From assembly GCA_964579675.1 (NCBI GenBank), contig CAZOIA010000045.1:1-30724 (forward strand): a stretch of 30,724 nucleotides of DNA. Direction: 5' to 3'. Position 1 is the stretch's first letter. Every line of letters begins with the position of its first letter. Of this stretch, positions 16,169-23,222 are shown piece by piece. The notes under the pieces are model-generated. The model searched no databases. It saw only the letters and a list, made by a program, of their open reading frames with translations, and was not told the DNA's origin. This stretch comes from CAZOIA01 sp964579675. Lineage in GTDB: Bacteria > Planctomycetota > Phycisphaerae > UBA1845 > PWPN01. The position numbers were made by a program, and so were the translations under genes.

Positions 16169-17851
16169 CTACCGTCTCAGGTACCGGGTCAACACCACGC
16201 CGTCGGCCAGGGCAAGCAACCCGATACCCGCCCAGATGACAACGATTCCCAGGACATGGGTGCCGGTCTTCTCGACCAGTTGCCGGCCCATGATGTTCAT
16301 CACGACCACCAGCAGCCCGGGCATGAAGCTGATGACGAAGGCCGTCAGCAACTGCCCGCCGCGGAAGATGATGCCGAGGGCCGCCGCCATTAGCAGCGTC
16401 ACCAGGGCGCTGGCACTGAACGCCAATCGCGAATGAATGATCCCCACGATTTCATGCTTGAGGTTGATCAAGTCGGCAAGCGTCGCGATCCGCGCGTCCC
16501 GCACCCGGTCGCCCAGGCCGAAGTGCGGAAGCTTCTCTTCCAGCTCGTCCCGGTCCCTGATCCCCCTTTCCTGAACCAGATCCAACCCGATCAACTCATC
16601 GTCGGAAATGCCCTGTTCCGCCTCGAGCCCCTTTTCCGGAAGGGCGACCTCCTCCAACTCGATCTTCTTGTGTTGAACACGCTTCAACGGGTCGAGCGAG
16701 TCCGTGAAGACCACCTTGCCTCTCAACGTCAGTACGACCACGTCGCGGGGGCTCGGGTAGCCCCGCTTAACCCTGATTGAGCAGGTGTCGGCCTCGTACT
16801 CGCGCTTGCGACTGTTCCCCTCCTGGTCCTTCCACCACTGCCGGACCGTCACCCCGTCCAGCCCGGGGCGGAAGTCGTCCGGGTCCAGCGAGGCATGCCG
16901 GGCCCGGATCTCGTAGCCCCGGCCACGACGATGGTCCTCCAGGCGAAGGGCCTTCCGGGGACCGGTGAGCTGCTGGTAGACGTCCCGGTAGAACAGGTTG
17001 TCCCGGAGCTGTGCCCGGATGCCCCTGATGCTGTCTCGGATCTCCGGCAGCAGTGTCGGGTGCTCATAGTAGTCAAACAGTTGGGGCAGGTTCAGCCACT
17101 TTGGCTCATGTTCGAGCTTCTTGGGGATCTTCACCGAGCCGAAGGGCCGCTCGCGTTCCTGAAAGTACTGCCGGCGCTGGAGGTCGAGGGCGTGGACGTC
17201 GAACATGACGGCCTCGACCGTGGGCTCGCCGGCGTGGGTATCGGCCCAGAAGTCGATGCGGATCTCTCCGGCCGTCCCGCAACGCACCAGGCTGTCGTTC
17301 CCCAGTTCCAGAAACGCCGCCTTCTGGATGTGCATCACATCTGATTCGCGGTCCCGGTCGAACAGGTTCGACCTGCCCGCGTACAGGACGTAAGGTCCGT
17401 AGCGGATATAACCCTGCCTGCTCAGGGCCTGGATGGCGATTTTCTGGATGTCCTTGCGGACCATGACCTCGATTTGCTCGATGAAGTTCGGAATCATGTA
17501 ATTGCTGAAGGTGAATGTGAAAGCAGCGGTCACGAGGCTCAGCCCGATCGCGGGGGCGAGCAGTCGGTGAATGTTGATCCCGCTGGCTTTGCAGGCATCG
17601 AACTCGTTGTCGGCGGCCAGCCGCCCGTACACCATTGCACAGGCGAACAGGGCCGCCACCGGCAGCGTAAGCGTCGTCGCAACCGGCAAGATGAAGCCCA
17701 GGAACCGGGCCAACTCCACTGCGGTCAGGACCTCCACCTTGACCATATTGAGCGCGCCCCCGCACAGGCTGAACGTCAGGGTCAGCCCGATGGCAGTCAG
17801 AGCGAAGGTCTTGACCAGCTCGCGGGCGACGTAGAATTGCAGCGTCTTCAT
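16169..17851 (-). CDS. lptG: Enlarged LptF/LptG-family export permease
   Basis: Partner of the downstream permease in the LPS exporter. Helices match the family: VKTFALTAIGLTLTFSLCGG, FLGFILPVATTLTLPVAALFACAMVYG with the coupling motif RLAADNEFDACKASGINIHRL, IGLSLVTAAFTFTFSNYMIP, then three C-terminal helices from about residue 470. At 560 residues it is some 200 longer than usual; the extra length is in the periplasmic part (about 130-450), which is rich in charged residues and includes an acidic stretch DDELIGLDLVQERGIRDRDELEEK. It starts at ATG 17851 behind a possible promoter at 17918-17946. The symbol is provisional; the family call is firm. Confidence 0.85.
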   Translation of the reverse strand: MKTLQFYVARELVKTFALTAIGLTLTFSLCGGALNMVKVEVLTAVELARFLGFILPVATTLTLPVAALFACAMVYGRLAADNEFDACKASGINIHRLLAPAIGLSLVTAAFTFTFSNYMIPNFIEQIEVMVRKDIQKIAIQALSRQGYIRYGPYVLYAGRSNLFDRDRESDVMHIQKAAFLELGNDSLVRCGTAGEIRIDFWADTHAGEPTVEAVMFDVHALDLQRRQYFQERERPFGSVKIPKKLEHEPKWLNLPQLFDYYEHPTLLPEIRDSIRGIRAQLRDNLFYRDVYQQLTGPRKALRLEDHRRGRGYEIRARHASLDPDDFRPGLDGVTVRQWWKDQEGNSRKREYEADTCSIRVKRGYPSPRDVVVLTLRGKVVFTDSLDPLKRVQHKKIELEEVALPEKGLEAEQGISDDELIGLDLVQERGIRDRDELEEKLPHFGLGDRVRDARIATLADLINLKHEIVGIIHSRLAFSASALVTLLMAAALGIIFRGGQLLTAFVISFMPGLLVVVMNIMGRQLVEKTGTHVLGIVVIWAGIGLLALADGVVLTRYLRR

Positions 17852-17917
17852 CGTGAATACTCGGGGCTCAAGCCGCCCGGCGCCGGACCTACCGGGCTCA
17901 TCGGCGGTCCTTGTGCT

Positions 17918-17946
17918 ATTGTAACTTCTTGTGAAGCAACGAGTAA
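17918..17946 (-). promoter_or_regulatory. Candidate promoter of the Lpt permease genes
   Basis: On the minus strand TTACTC (17941-17946), a 17-base spacer, then TACAAT (17918-17923, five of six to the -10 consensus), about 65 bases before the ATG at 17851. The -35 match is weak. Confidence 0.35.
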
Positions 17947-18165
17947 CGAATTCCTTGGGCCTGCCCTGGGCTGCGCCGGGTCCAAGCTACCCGAATCCTC
18001 CCCGGCGTCAATAGCTCCCGGTGCGGGCATTCTCGCGCGGTTGCGAGGCCGCCACCGGGCGAACCCTCGCTCGTCGTGCCACTGGCAACCCATGGATGGG
18101 CACTAAATCGAACCCGAGCGGTCGCTCCTGCGGGTACGATCTGAGGGGGTCCCCGGTTCGCCACC

Positions 18166-18182
18166 GCGAAGCCGCAAGCGGC
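18166..18182. repeat. Palindromic dispersed repeat, copy 1
   Basis: GCGAAGCCGCAAGCGGC; the core GCCGC-AA-GCGGC is an inverted repeat. The identical 17 bases occur at 22132-22148 and 14 of them, inverted, at 26737-26750. Confidence 0.7.
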
Positions 18183-18278
18183 GGAGGTGGGAACCGACGA
18201 GGCGCCGGAGGTGGGAATCGGTGAAGCGGTTGAGATGGGAATCGGCGAAGCGCCGGAGGTGGGAAGCGGCGATCGACG
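18183..18278. repeat. Four tandem 24-base units
   Basis: Units at 18183-18206, 18207-18230, 18231-18254 and 18255-18278, each with the form GGAGGTGGGAA-CGGCGA-GCGCC with a few changes. The length of eight codons keeps frames open on both strands; on the minus strand a repeating SHLRRF.D peptide results. No start with a ribosome site or homology supports translation. Confidence 0.75.
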
Positions 18279-18473
18279 TGGGGGTACGTTCTTGAGAACC
18301 GTTGCTCGCCGGCTCACCTGGTGCAACCGTCAGGAAGCCCACCAGGTATACTGGTGCGTCGGTCGAATCCCGCTAGAATCCCCAAGTTGCCGTTCGTTGA
18401 TGCGAGGCCGCAGGCGGCCGGGTGGGGCACCCGGGCGCGGAGCGGATAGACGGCTCCTCATGCCGAGTCGTTT

Positions 18474-20402
18474 ATGAGCCACACCGTGACGACCCTGAAT
18501 GATGTCCGGGCCGGGGACCGGCCCGCGGCCGGCCTGTTTGGCAACCGCGCGTTCCTGCTTCTGTGGGGGGCGTACGGCATCAGCGCGATGGGGGACCACA
18601 TCTCCGAGCTGGCGGTGCTCAAGTGGATGAACGCGCTGGAGAGCGATCACATCACGCGGCTCCAGGCGATGATCACGTTCATGTTCATGCTGCCGTTCTT
18701 CGTTCTGGGCCCGGTCAACGGCCTGCTCGCCGACCGTCTTCCCCGACGCGGGATCATGATCTTCGCCGATGTGATCCGGGCAGTGATCATGGTCAACTTC
18801 GCGCTGTTGCTGGCGGCGTTCAGCCCATGGGGTACGGTCGGGGCGTTCGTCCCCCTGATGATCGTGGGAATCTTCGCCGCCCTTTTCTCGCCGGCGCGCT
18901 GTGCATTGCTGCCGACGCTGATCCGGGATGACCAGCTCGTCCGGGCCAACGCGATGACCAGCGGGCTGGGGGTGATCGCGACGATGATCTCGGTTGCGAT
19001 CGGCGGGTACCTGGCCCGCCATTACGTTGCCCAGGTGGCGTTCACGGTTGATGCGGGGACGTTCATCGCCAGCGCGGCGCTGCTGTTTTTCATTTGCCCG
19101 CCCGCCCGGGAACGTAAGCGCCATCATGCAGGGGTCGGCCCGGGAGCCCTTGCGGAGGCGTTCCGCTACGTGGGCCGGCATCGCCGGGTCGCCCAGTTGA
19201 TCGGGATCGCGGTGGTGGTGTGGGCGTGCGGGGCGGCGGTCCGCAGCACGATTCCCACGCTGGTCCGTGACGTGTACCTTCCGGACCTGAGAGGTGACGA
19301 GCTGTTCTGGTACATGGGCTTGTTCCAGGCCCGGCTCGGGCTGGGCATGCTGGCCGGGGCGCTGATCCTGACCGCCCTGGGTGACGCGCTGCGGAGCGAA
19401 GTGGCCATCACCTGGTCCCTGGCGGGCATCGCCCTGTCGATCGGATTGGTGGCGGCCAGTGCCCTGGTGCCGATGCCCTCGTGGCTGGCGTACACGATCG
19501 GCGGGGTGGCGATCATCTTCTCCGGCGCCTTCGCCGCGGGCGTGATCGCCAGCTACCACGCGCTGCTGCAGCGAATCGTCCCGAACCGCATCCGGGGCCG
19601 GCTCTTCGGATTGACCGATCTGGCTACCATGACCGGGCTTCTGCTCGCCACCGGGCTGCTCGGCATCCCGGAGTGGACACACATAGATCAATGGATCGGG
19701 TGGATCCTGCTCGCGGTGACCCTGGTGGTGCTGGCCACCGCGCTCATGTCCCTGCTGGTCCGGCTCCGCGGCGGGCCGTTCCGCATGAGGGTCGGCTTCT
19801 GGTGGAACCTGAACGAGTTCTATTGCAAGTGGTGGTTCCGGCTCAAGCGGGAGGGGATATGTACCGTTCCCGCGGATGGGCCGGTGATCGTCGTCGCCAA
19901 CCATACGTGCTCGATCGACCCGCTGCTGCTGATCGCCAGCACGCCGCACCGGTTGCTGGGCTTCCTGGTGGCGGAAGAATACGCGGACCTGCCCTTGGGC
20001 GGACGCCTGGTTCGCATGATCGGGAGCGTGCCGGTCAGGCGCGACGGTCACGATGCCGCCGGCACCCGAGCGGCTCTGCGGCATCTCAAGGCCGGCAACG
20101 CGCTGGGGATCTTCATTCAGGGTCGAATCGCCCCTCCCGGCGAGAAGCTGGAACCCAAGGACGGAGCGGCCATGCTGGCCCTTCACAGCGGGGCCCTGGT
20201 GGTGCCGGCCCATATCTCGGGCACCCGGTACGATGAGAAGGTGGCCTGGTCGTTCTTCCGCCGCCACCGGGCCCGGATCCGGTTCGGCAAACCGATCGAT
20301 CTGAGCAGACATTGGATTCCAGGGGCGGACAAAGAGAGCCTGAGACGGATCAGCAACAGACTCCTGGAGCGAATCAACGAGCTGGGGGAGGAGAACGAGT
20401 GA
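18474..20402 (+). CDS. MFS transporter fused to a PlsC-type acyltransferase (LplT-Aas-like)
   Basis: Likely imports or flips lysophospholipid and re-acylates it, by analogy with the LplT flippase and Aas acyltransferase of E. coli; this role is inference. Of 642 residues, ~20-430 form an MFS domain of about 12 helices with the loop GLLADRLPRRGIM (83-94). Residues ~440-640 form an acyltransferase: NHTCSID with His477 and Asp482 (HX4D), MIGSVPVRRDG, GIFIQGRIAPPG (545-556), VVPAHISGTR and IRFGKPIDLS. The third motif, FPEGR in E. coli Aas, here has Gln549 in place of Glu. The acyl-ACP synthetase domain fused in many relatives is missing. ATG 18474 lacks a clear ribosome site. The purine-rich tract and repeats follow directly. 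Confidence 0.92.
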   Translation: MSHTVTTLNDVRAGDRPAAGLFGNRAFLLLWGAYGISAMGDHISELAVLKWMNALESDHITRLQAMITFMFMLPFFVLGPVNGLLADRLPRRGIMIFADVIRAVIMVNFALLLAAFSPWGTVGAFVPLMIVGIFAALFSPARCALLPTLIRDDQLVRANAMTSGLGVIATMISVAIGGYLARHYVAQVAFTVDAGTFIASAALLFFICPPARERKRHHAGVGPGALAEAFRYVGRHRRVAQLIGIAVVVWACGAAVRSTIPTLVRDVYLPDLRGDELFWYMGLFQARLGLGMLAGALILTALGDALRSEVAITWSLAGIALSIGLVAASALVPMPSWLAYTIGGVAIIFSGAFAAGVIASYHALLQRIVPNRIRGRLFGLTDLATMTGLLLATGLLGIPEWTHIDQWIGWILLAVTLVVLATALMSLLVRLRGGPFRMRVGFWWNLNEFYCKWWFRLKREGICTVPADGPVIVVANHTCSIDPLLLIASTPHRLLGFLVAEEYADLPLGGRLVRMIGSVPVRRDGHDAAGTRAALRHLKAGNALGIFIQGRIAPPGEKLEPKDGAAMLALHSGALVVPAHISGTRYDEKVAWSFFRRHRARIRFGKPIDLSRHWIPGADKESLRRISNRLLERINELGEENE

Positions 20403-20480
20403 AAAACAGAAGGACAGATGGAGGGAAGGAGGGACAGAGAGACGGAGAGAGTGAGAGAGACCGGCAGGAGAGAGAACACG
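20403..20480 (+). other. Purine-rich tract after the MFS-acyltransferase stop
   Basis: About 78 bases made almost only of A and G (GGAGGGAAGGAGGGACAGAG and similar), starting at the stop codon of the preceding gene. No hairpin or ORF was seen. It sits between that gene and the 28-base repeats. Confidence 0.5.
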
Positions 20481-20493
20481 CCGGCCAATGTCC

Positions 20494-20603
20494 CGTTTAG
20501 CCGCGACCCGAAGGGGAGCGCATCATCCCTGCGTCGTTTAGCCGCGACCCGAAGGGGAGCGCATCATCCCTGCGTCGTTTAGCCGCGACCCGAAGGGGAG
20601 CGC
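20494..20603 (+). repeat. 28-base repeat, three tandem copies (period 41)
   Basis: Exact copies at 20494-20521, 20535-20562 and 20576-20603, beginning CGTTTAGCCGCGACC and ending CGAAGGGGAGCGC. The two 13-base spacers are identical (ATCATCCCTGCGT), so it is a tandem duplication and not a CRISPR array. A fourth exact copy is inverted at 26635-26662. An internal CCC-GAAG-GGG can form a short hairpin. Confidence 0.9.
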
Positions 20604-20642
20604 GTACTTGCTTCCAGCGCAACGATGCGAAGGGGAGACAAA

Positions 20643-22127
20643 ATGCGAGTGATGACAACGTCACCTGGAACCCGTGAAGCCTCATGTGCGGTGCTTGGCC
20701 TGCTTCTCGTCCTTTCCTCCGGCCCGGCGTTGGCCGCGGACGCCCCGTCGCGTGAGGAGGCCGCCCGGGCCCTTCGACGGGCGGTACGCTACTTCCGGGA
20801 GAAGGTGGCGACCCGGGGCGGGTATCTCTGGGAATACTCGAGTGATCTGAAGGAACGTCGGGGCGAGGGCAAGGCGACCGCGTCGCAGATCTGGGTCCAG
20901 CCGCCGGGCACGCCGTCGGTGGGGCTGGCCTATCTCCGCGCGTACGAACGGACCGGCGAGGCGTTTCATCTGGATGCGGCCCGCGAAACCGCCCACGCCC
21001 TGGCCTGGGGGCAACTGGGCAGTGGTGGATGGACCTACTCCATCGACTTCGACCCGGCCGGCAGCAAGCACCGGTTCCACCGCCGCGACGTCGAAGCCGG
21101 CCAACGCGATCCCGGCGACCGTTTCAACGTGTCCACCTTCGACGACGACACCTCGCAAAGCGCGCTGCGCCTGATCATGTCCTACGATCGTGTGACCGGC
21201 TTCAAGGACGAGGTGGCTCATCGAGCCGCCCTGTACGCCCTGAGGCACTTCCTCAAAGCCCAGTATCCCAGCGGCGGTTGGCCGCAACGCTACGTCGGGC
21301 CCCGCGACCCGCGGGACTGGCCGACAAAACCCGCTCATTACCCCGAGTCTTGGTCGCGGGTTCATCCGAAATCCGACTACAAGTTCTTCTATACTCTCAA
21401 CGATCATACGATTCCCGATCTCATAACGACCATGCTGGTGGCCTACGACGTATATGGCGAGCGGGTCTATCTCGAATCCGCGCTCAAGGGTGGAGACTTC
21501 CTGCTCCTGGCCCAGATGCCGGAGCCACAGCCCGCGTGGGCTCAGCAGTACGACGCGGACATGGCCCCGGCGTGGGCCCGCCGGTTCGAGCCGCCGTCGA
21601 TCGTCTCGGTCGAGTCGATCGGCGCCATTCGGGCCCTGATGAGACTCTATGTGGAGACGGGGGCCGAGAAATACCGTTCGTCGATCCCGCGGGCCCTCGA
21701 CTGGCTTGAGCGGTCGAGGCTGTCGGACGGGCGCCACGCCCGGTTCTACGAGCTCAGGACCAACCGGCCTCTCTATTTCACCAGGAAGTATGAACTGGTC
21801 TACACCGACGACGATTTGCCGACGCACTACTGTTTTCAGACAACGCTTGACGTTACCACCTTACGGAGGCAGTACGACCGGCTCGGGTGGGAGCGGCAGC
21901 AGCAGGTGAAGCAGGCCGGTGATCGCATTGAAGAGCTGCGGGGCGCAGGCGCTGACGAGCGATTGACCGTCCGCAGCCACGGAAGACCTGCGTCGCCCTC
22001 AGCCGTCCGGAAGGTTATTGATTCGCTGGACCGGGAGGGTCGGTGGATTGAAGACGGGCGGATGAAGTGTTCACAGTTCATCCGCAACGTAGACACCCTG
22101 TCGAGTTATCTCGCGCGTGAACCATAA
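20643..22127 (+). CDS. Secreted pectate-lyase-like protein (PL10-type, PF09492)
   Basis: Probably cleaves polygalacturonate or a related uronic polymer by beta-elimination outside the cytoplasm. The 494 residues begin with a signal peptide (VLGLLLVLSSGPALA, cleavage near 31). The rest is an all-helical toroid pattern with GLAYLRAYERTGE, GSGGWTYSIDF, FDDDTSQSALRLI (about 166-178), FLKAQYPSGGWPQRY (203-217), LNDHTIPDLITTM, PQPAWAQQYD (295-304) and FEPPSI, matching pectic acid lyases. ATG 20643 is chosen because AGGGGAG (20631-20637) precedes it by five bases. No sugar transporter or regulator is next to it. The enzyme class is fairly sure; the exact substrate is not. Confidence 0.85.
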   Translation: MRVMTTSPGTREASCAVLGLLLVLSSGPALAADAPSREEAARALRRAVRYFREKVATRGGYLWEYSSDLKERRGEGKATASQIWVQPPGTPSVGLAYLRAYERTGEAFHLDAARETAHALAWGQLGSGGWTYSIDFDPAGSKHRFHRRDVEAGQRDPGDRFNVSTFDDDTSQSALRLIMSYDRVTGFKDEVAHRAALYALRHFLKAQYPSGGWPQRYVGPRDPRDWPTKPAHYPESWSRVHPKSDYKFFYTLNDHTIPDLITTMLVAYDVYGERVYLESALKGGDFLLLAQMPEPQPAWAQQYDADMAPAWARRFEPPSIVSVESIGAIRALMRLYVETGAEKYRSSIPRALDWLERSRLSDGRHARFYELRTNRPLYFTRKYELVYTDDDLPTHYCFQTTLDVTTLRRQYDRLGWERQQQVKQAGDRIEELRGAGADERLTVRSHGRPASPSAVRKVIDSLDREGRWIEDGRMKCSQFIRNVDTLSSYLAREP

Positions 22128-22131
22128 TCAT

Positions 22132-22148
22132 GCGAAGCCGCAAGCGGC
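22132..22148. repeat. Palindromic dispersed repeat, copy 2
   Basis: Same 17 bases as at 18166-18182, placed four bases after the stop of the pectate-lyase-like gene and before the end of lpxA. In this convergent spot it could act as a terminator or RNA-end hairpin. Confidence 0.7.
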
Positions 22149-22164
22149 CCATGGACCTGGAAGC

Positions 22165-22977
22165 CTACTCCTGTTCGTTGGTGGTGGTGGTCATCTCGTT
22201 GCCGCGGGGTCCGCGAATGATTCCGCGGCGCGAAGGCTGGCGAACGAACTCCAGGATTCGCCGGCCGGCGTCGGTGGCGACGGTCTGAGCCAGTTTTTCG
22301 ACCGCCCGGCGAAAGGGTATGCCCGATCGGTATAGGATGCGATAGGCCCGGCGAACGTCGTCGCGCTGCGGACCGGTGAAGCCTGCCCGTCGCAGGCCGA
22401 CGATGTTGACTCCGGCACAATAGCCGGAGCGTACCACCATGAAATAAGGCGGCACATCCATGCTGACCGCGGTCAGGCCACGGGTCATGACCAACTCGCC
22501 GATGCGAACGAACTGGTGCACCATGGTCCCGCCGGCGAGGAAAGCCCCGGCCCCGATGTGCACGTGCCCGGCCAGCAACACCGCGTTGACCAGCTTAACG
22601 TCGTCGCCGAGCTGGCAGTTGTGGGCGACGTGGGCGTTGGCCATGATGAAGCAGCACTTACCCACCACGGTGGTTGACCCGGGGTCGGTTCCCCGGTGGA
22701 TGGACGCGCCCTCGCGGATGATGGTCTCGTCGCCGATCCGGCAGTAACTCTTTTCGCCCTTGAAGGCCAGGTCCTGGGGCTCGTGGCCCACGACCGCTCC
22801 GGGATGGATTTGACAGTTGGCGCCGATCTCGGTCCAGCCGGTGAGATAGGCGTGCGGGTAGACGCGCGTACCCGCACCAACGCGTACCGGCCCGTCAATG
22901 ATCGCGTAGGGTCCGATCTCGGCCGTCGGATGCACCTCGGCCCGGCGGTCCACGATTGCCGTGGGATGGACAGGCAT
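22165..22977 (-). CDS. lpxA: UDP-N-acetylglucosamine acyltransferase
   Basis: First step of lipid A synthesis: adds a 3-hydroxyacyl chain from ACP to UDP-GlcNAc. The 270 residues show left-handed beta-helix hexapeptides (HPTAIVD, HPTAEIGPYAIIDGPVRVGAGTRV), the LpxA features EPQDLAFKGE and REGASIHRGT, the catalytic NAHVAHNC with His119 (His125 in E. coli), GTMVHQFVRIG, DVPPYFMV, and the C-terminal helices VNIVGLRRAGF...RRAYRILYRSG. ATG 22977 is preferred over 23061 because the extra residues are unlike the family and AGGAG precedes it. A polar tail of about 20 residues, ending TTTTNEQE, follows the core. lpxD, fabZ and lpxB, its usual neighbours, are absent. Confidence 0.96.
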   Translation of the reverse strand: MPVHPTAIVDRRAEVHPTAEIGPYAIIDGPVRVGAGTRVYPHAYLTGWTEIGANCQIHPGAVVGHEPQDLAFKGEKSYCRIGDETIIREGASIHRGTDPGSTTVVGKCCFIMANAHVAHNCQLGDDVKLVNAVLLAGHVHIGAGAFLAGGTMVHQFVRIGELVMTRGLTAVSMDVPPYFMVVRSGYCAGVNIVGLRRAGFTGPQRDDVRRAYRILYRSGIPFRRAVEKLAQTVATDAGRRILEFVRQPSRRGIIRGPRGNEMTTTTNEQE

Positions 22978-23080
22978 CGCTTGAATCAACTCCTGCGGTC
23001 GGGTTGCCCACTCGAACGGAAGGCGCCTTGAAGAGCCGCCGCAAGTCCACCTCGTCGGCAACCGCAGCCCCCTCTGAAGC

Positions 23081-23107
23081 GCCGCGCGGGCTGAAGCCCG
23101 CGGCTCG
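23081..23107 (+). repeat. Bulged-hairpin dispersed repeat, copy 2
   Basis: GCC-gc-GCGGGC-TGAA-GCCCGC-GGC then TCG: the same stem, bulge and flank as at 1811-1838. One inner pair is G-C here and A-T there, so both bases changed together. Confidence 0.75.
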
Positions 23108-23140
23108 TTGCTATCGAGATCGGCCTGCGGCTCAAGGACC

Positions 23141-23158
23141 GCGGCAATTCATTGCCGC
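23141..23158. repeat. Perfect inverted repeat
   Basis: GCGGCAAT-TC-ATTGCCGC, eight pairs about a two-base centre, in the gap between mqnC and lpxA, 34 bases after the bulged hairpin. Confidence 0.65.
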
Positions 23159-23222
23159 TAGCGCACGACACTATACCCGAACCTGCCCCGCCGGCCAGTC
23201 CGGCCGGTCCGGAGGTCGGCCG

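Larger units (their letters stand above)
17852..18473. other. 622-base divergent gap with repeats
   Basis: Lies between the Lpt permease (minus) and the MFS-acyltransferase (plus). It holds a possible minus-strand promoter near 17918, the palindrome at 18166-18182, four 24-base tandem units at 18183-18278, and a short plus-strand frame reading CGYDLRGSP at 18129-18155. Open frames on both strands here look like by-products of high GC and of the repeats. Confidence 0.6.

Noticed and set aside
18103..18342. 79-residue minus-strand frame with SHLRRF repeats
   Set aside because: The repeat is explained by the 24-base tandem DNA units; there is no ribosome site or homology.
18330..20312. 660-residue minus-strand open frame
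   Set aside because: Antisense to the MFS-acyltransferase; rich in Arg, Pro, Gln and His with no motif.
20494..20603. CRISPR-like array of 28-base repeats
   Set aside because: Spacers are only 13 bases and identical, there are three units, no cas genes are near, and a fourth copy lies alone elsewhere.
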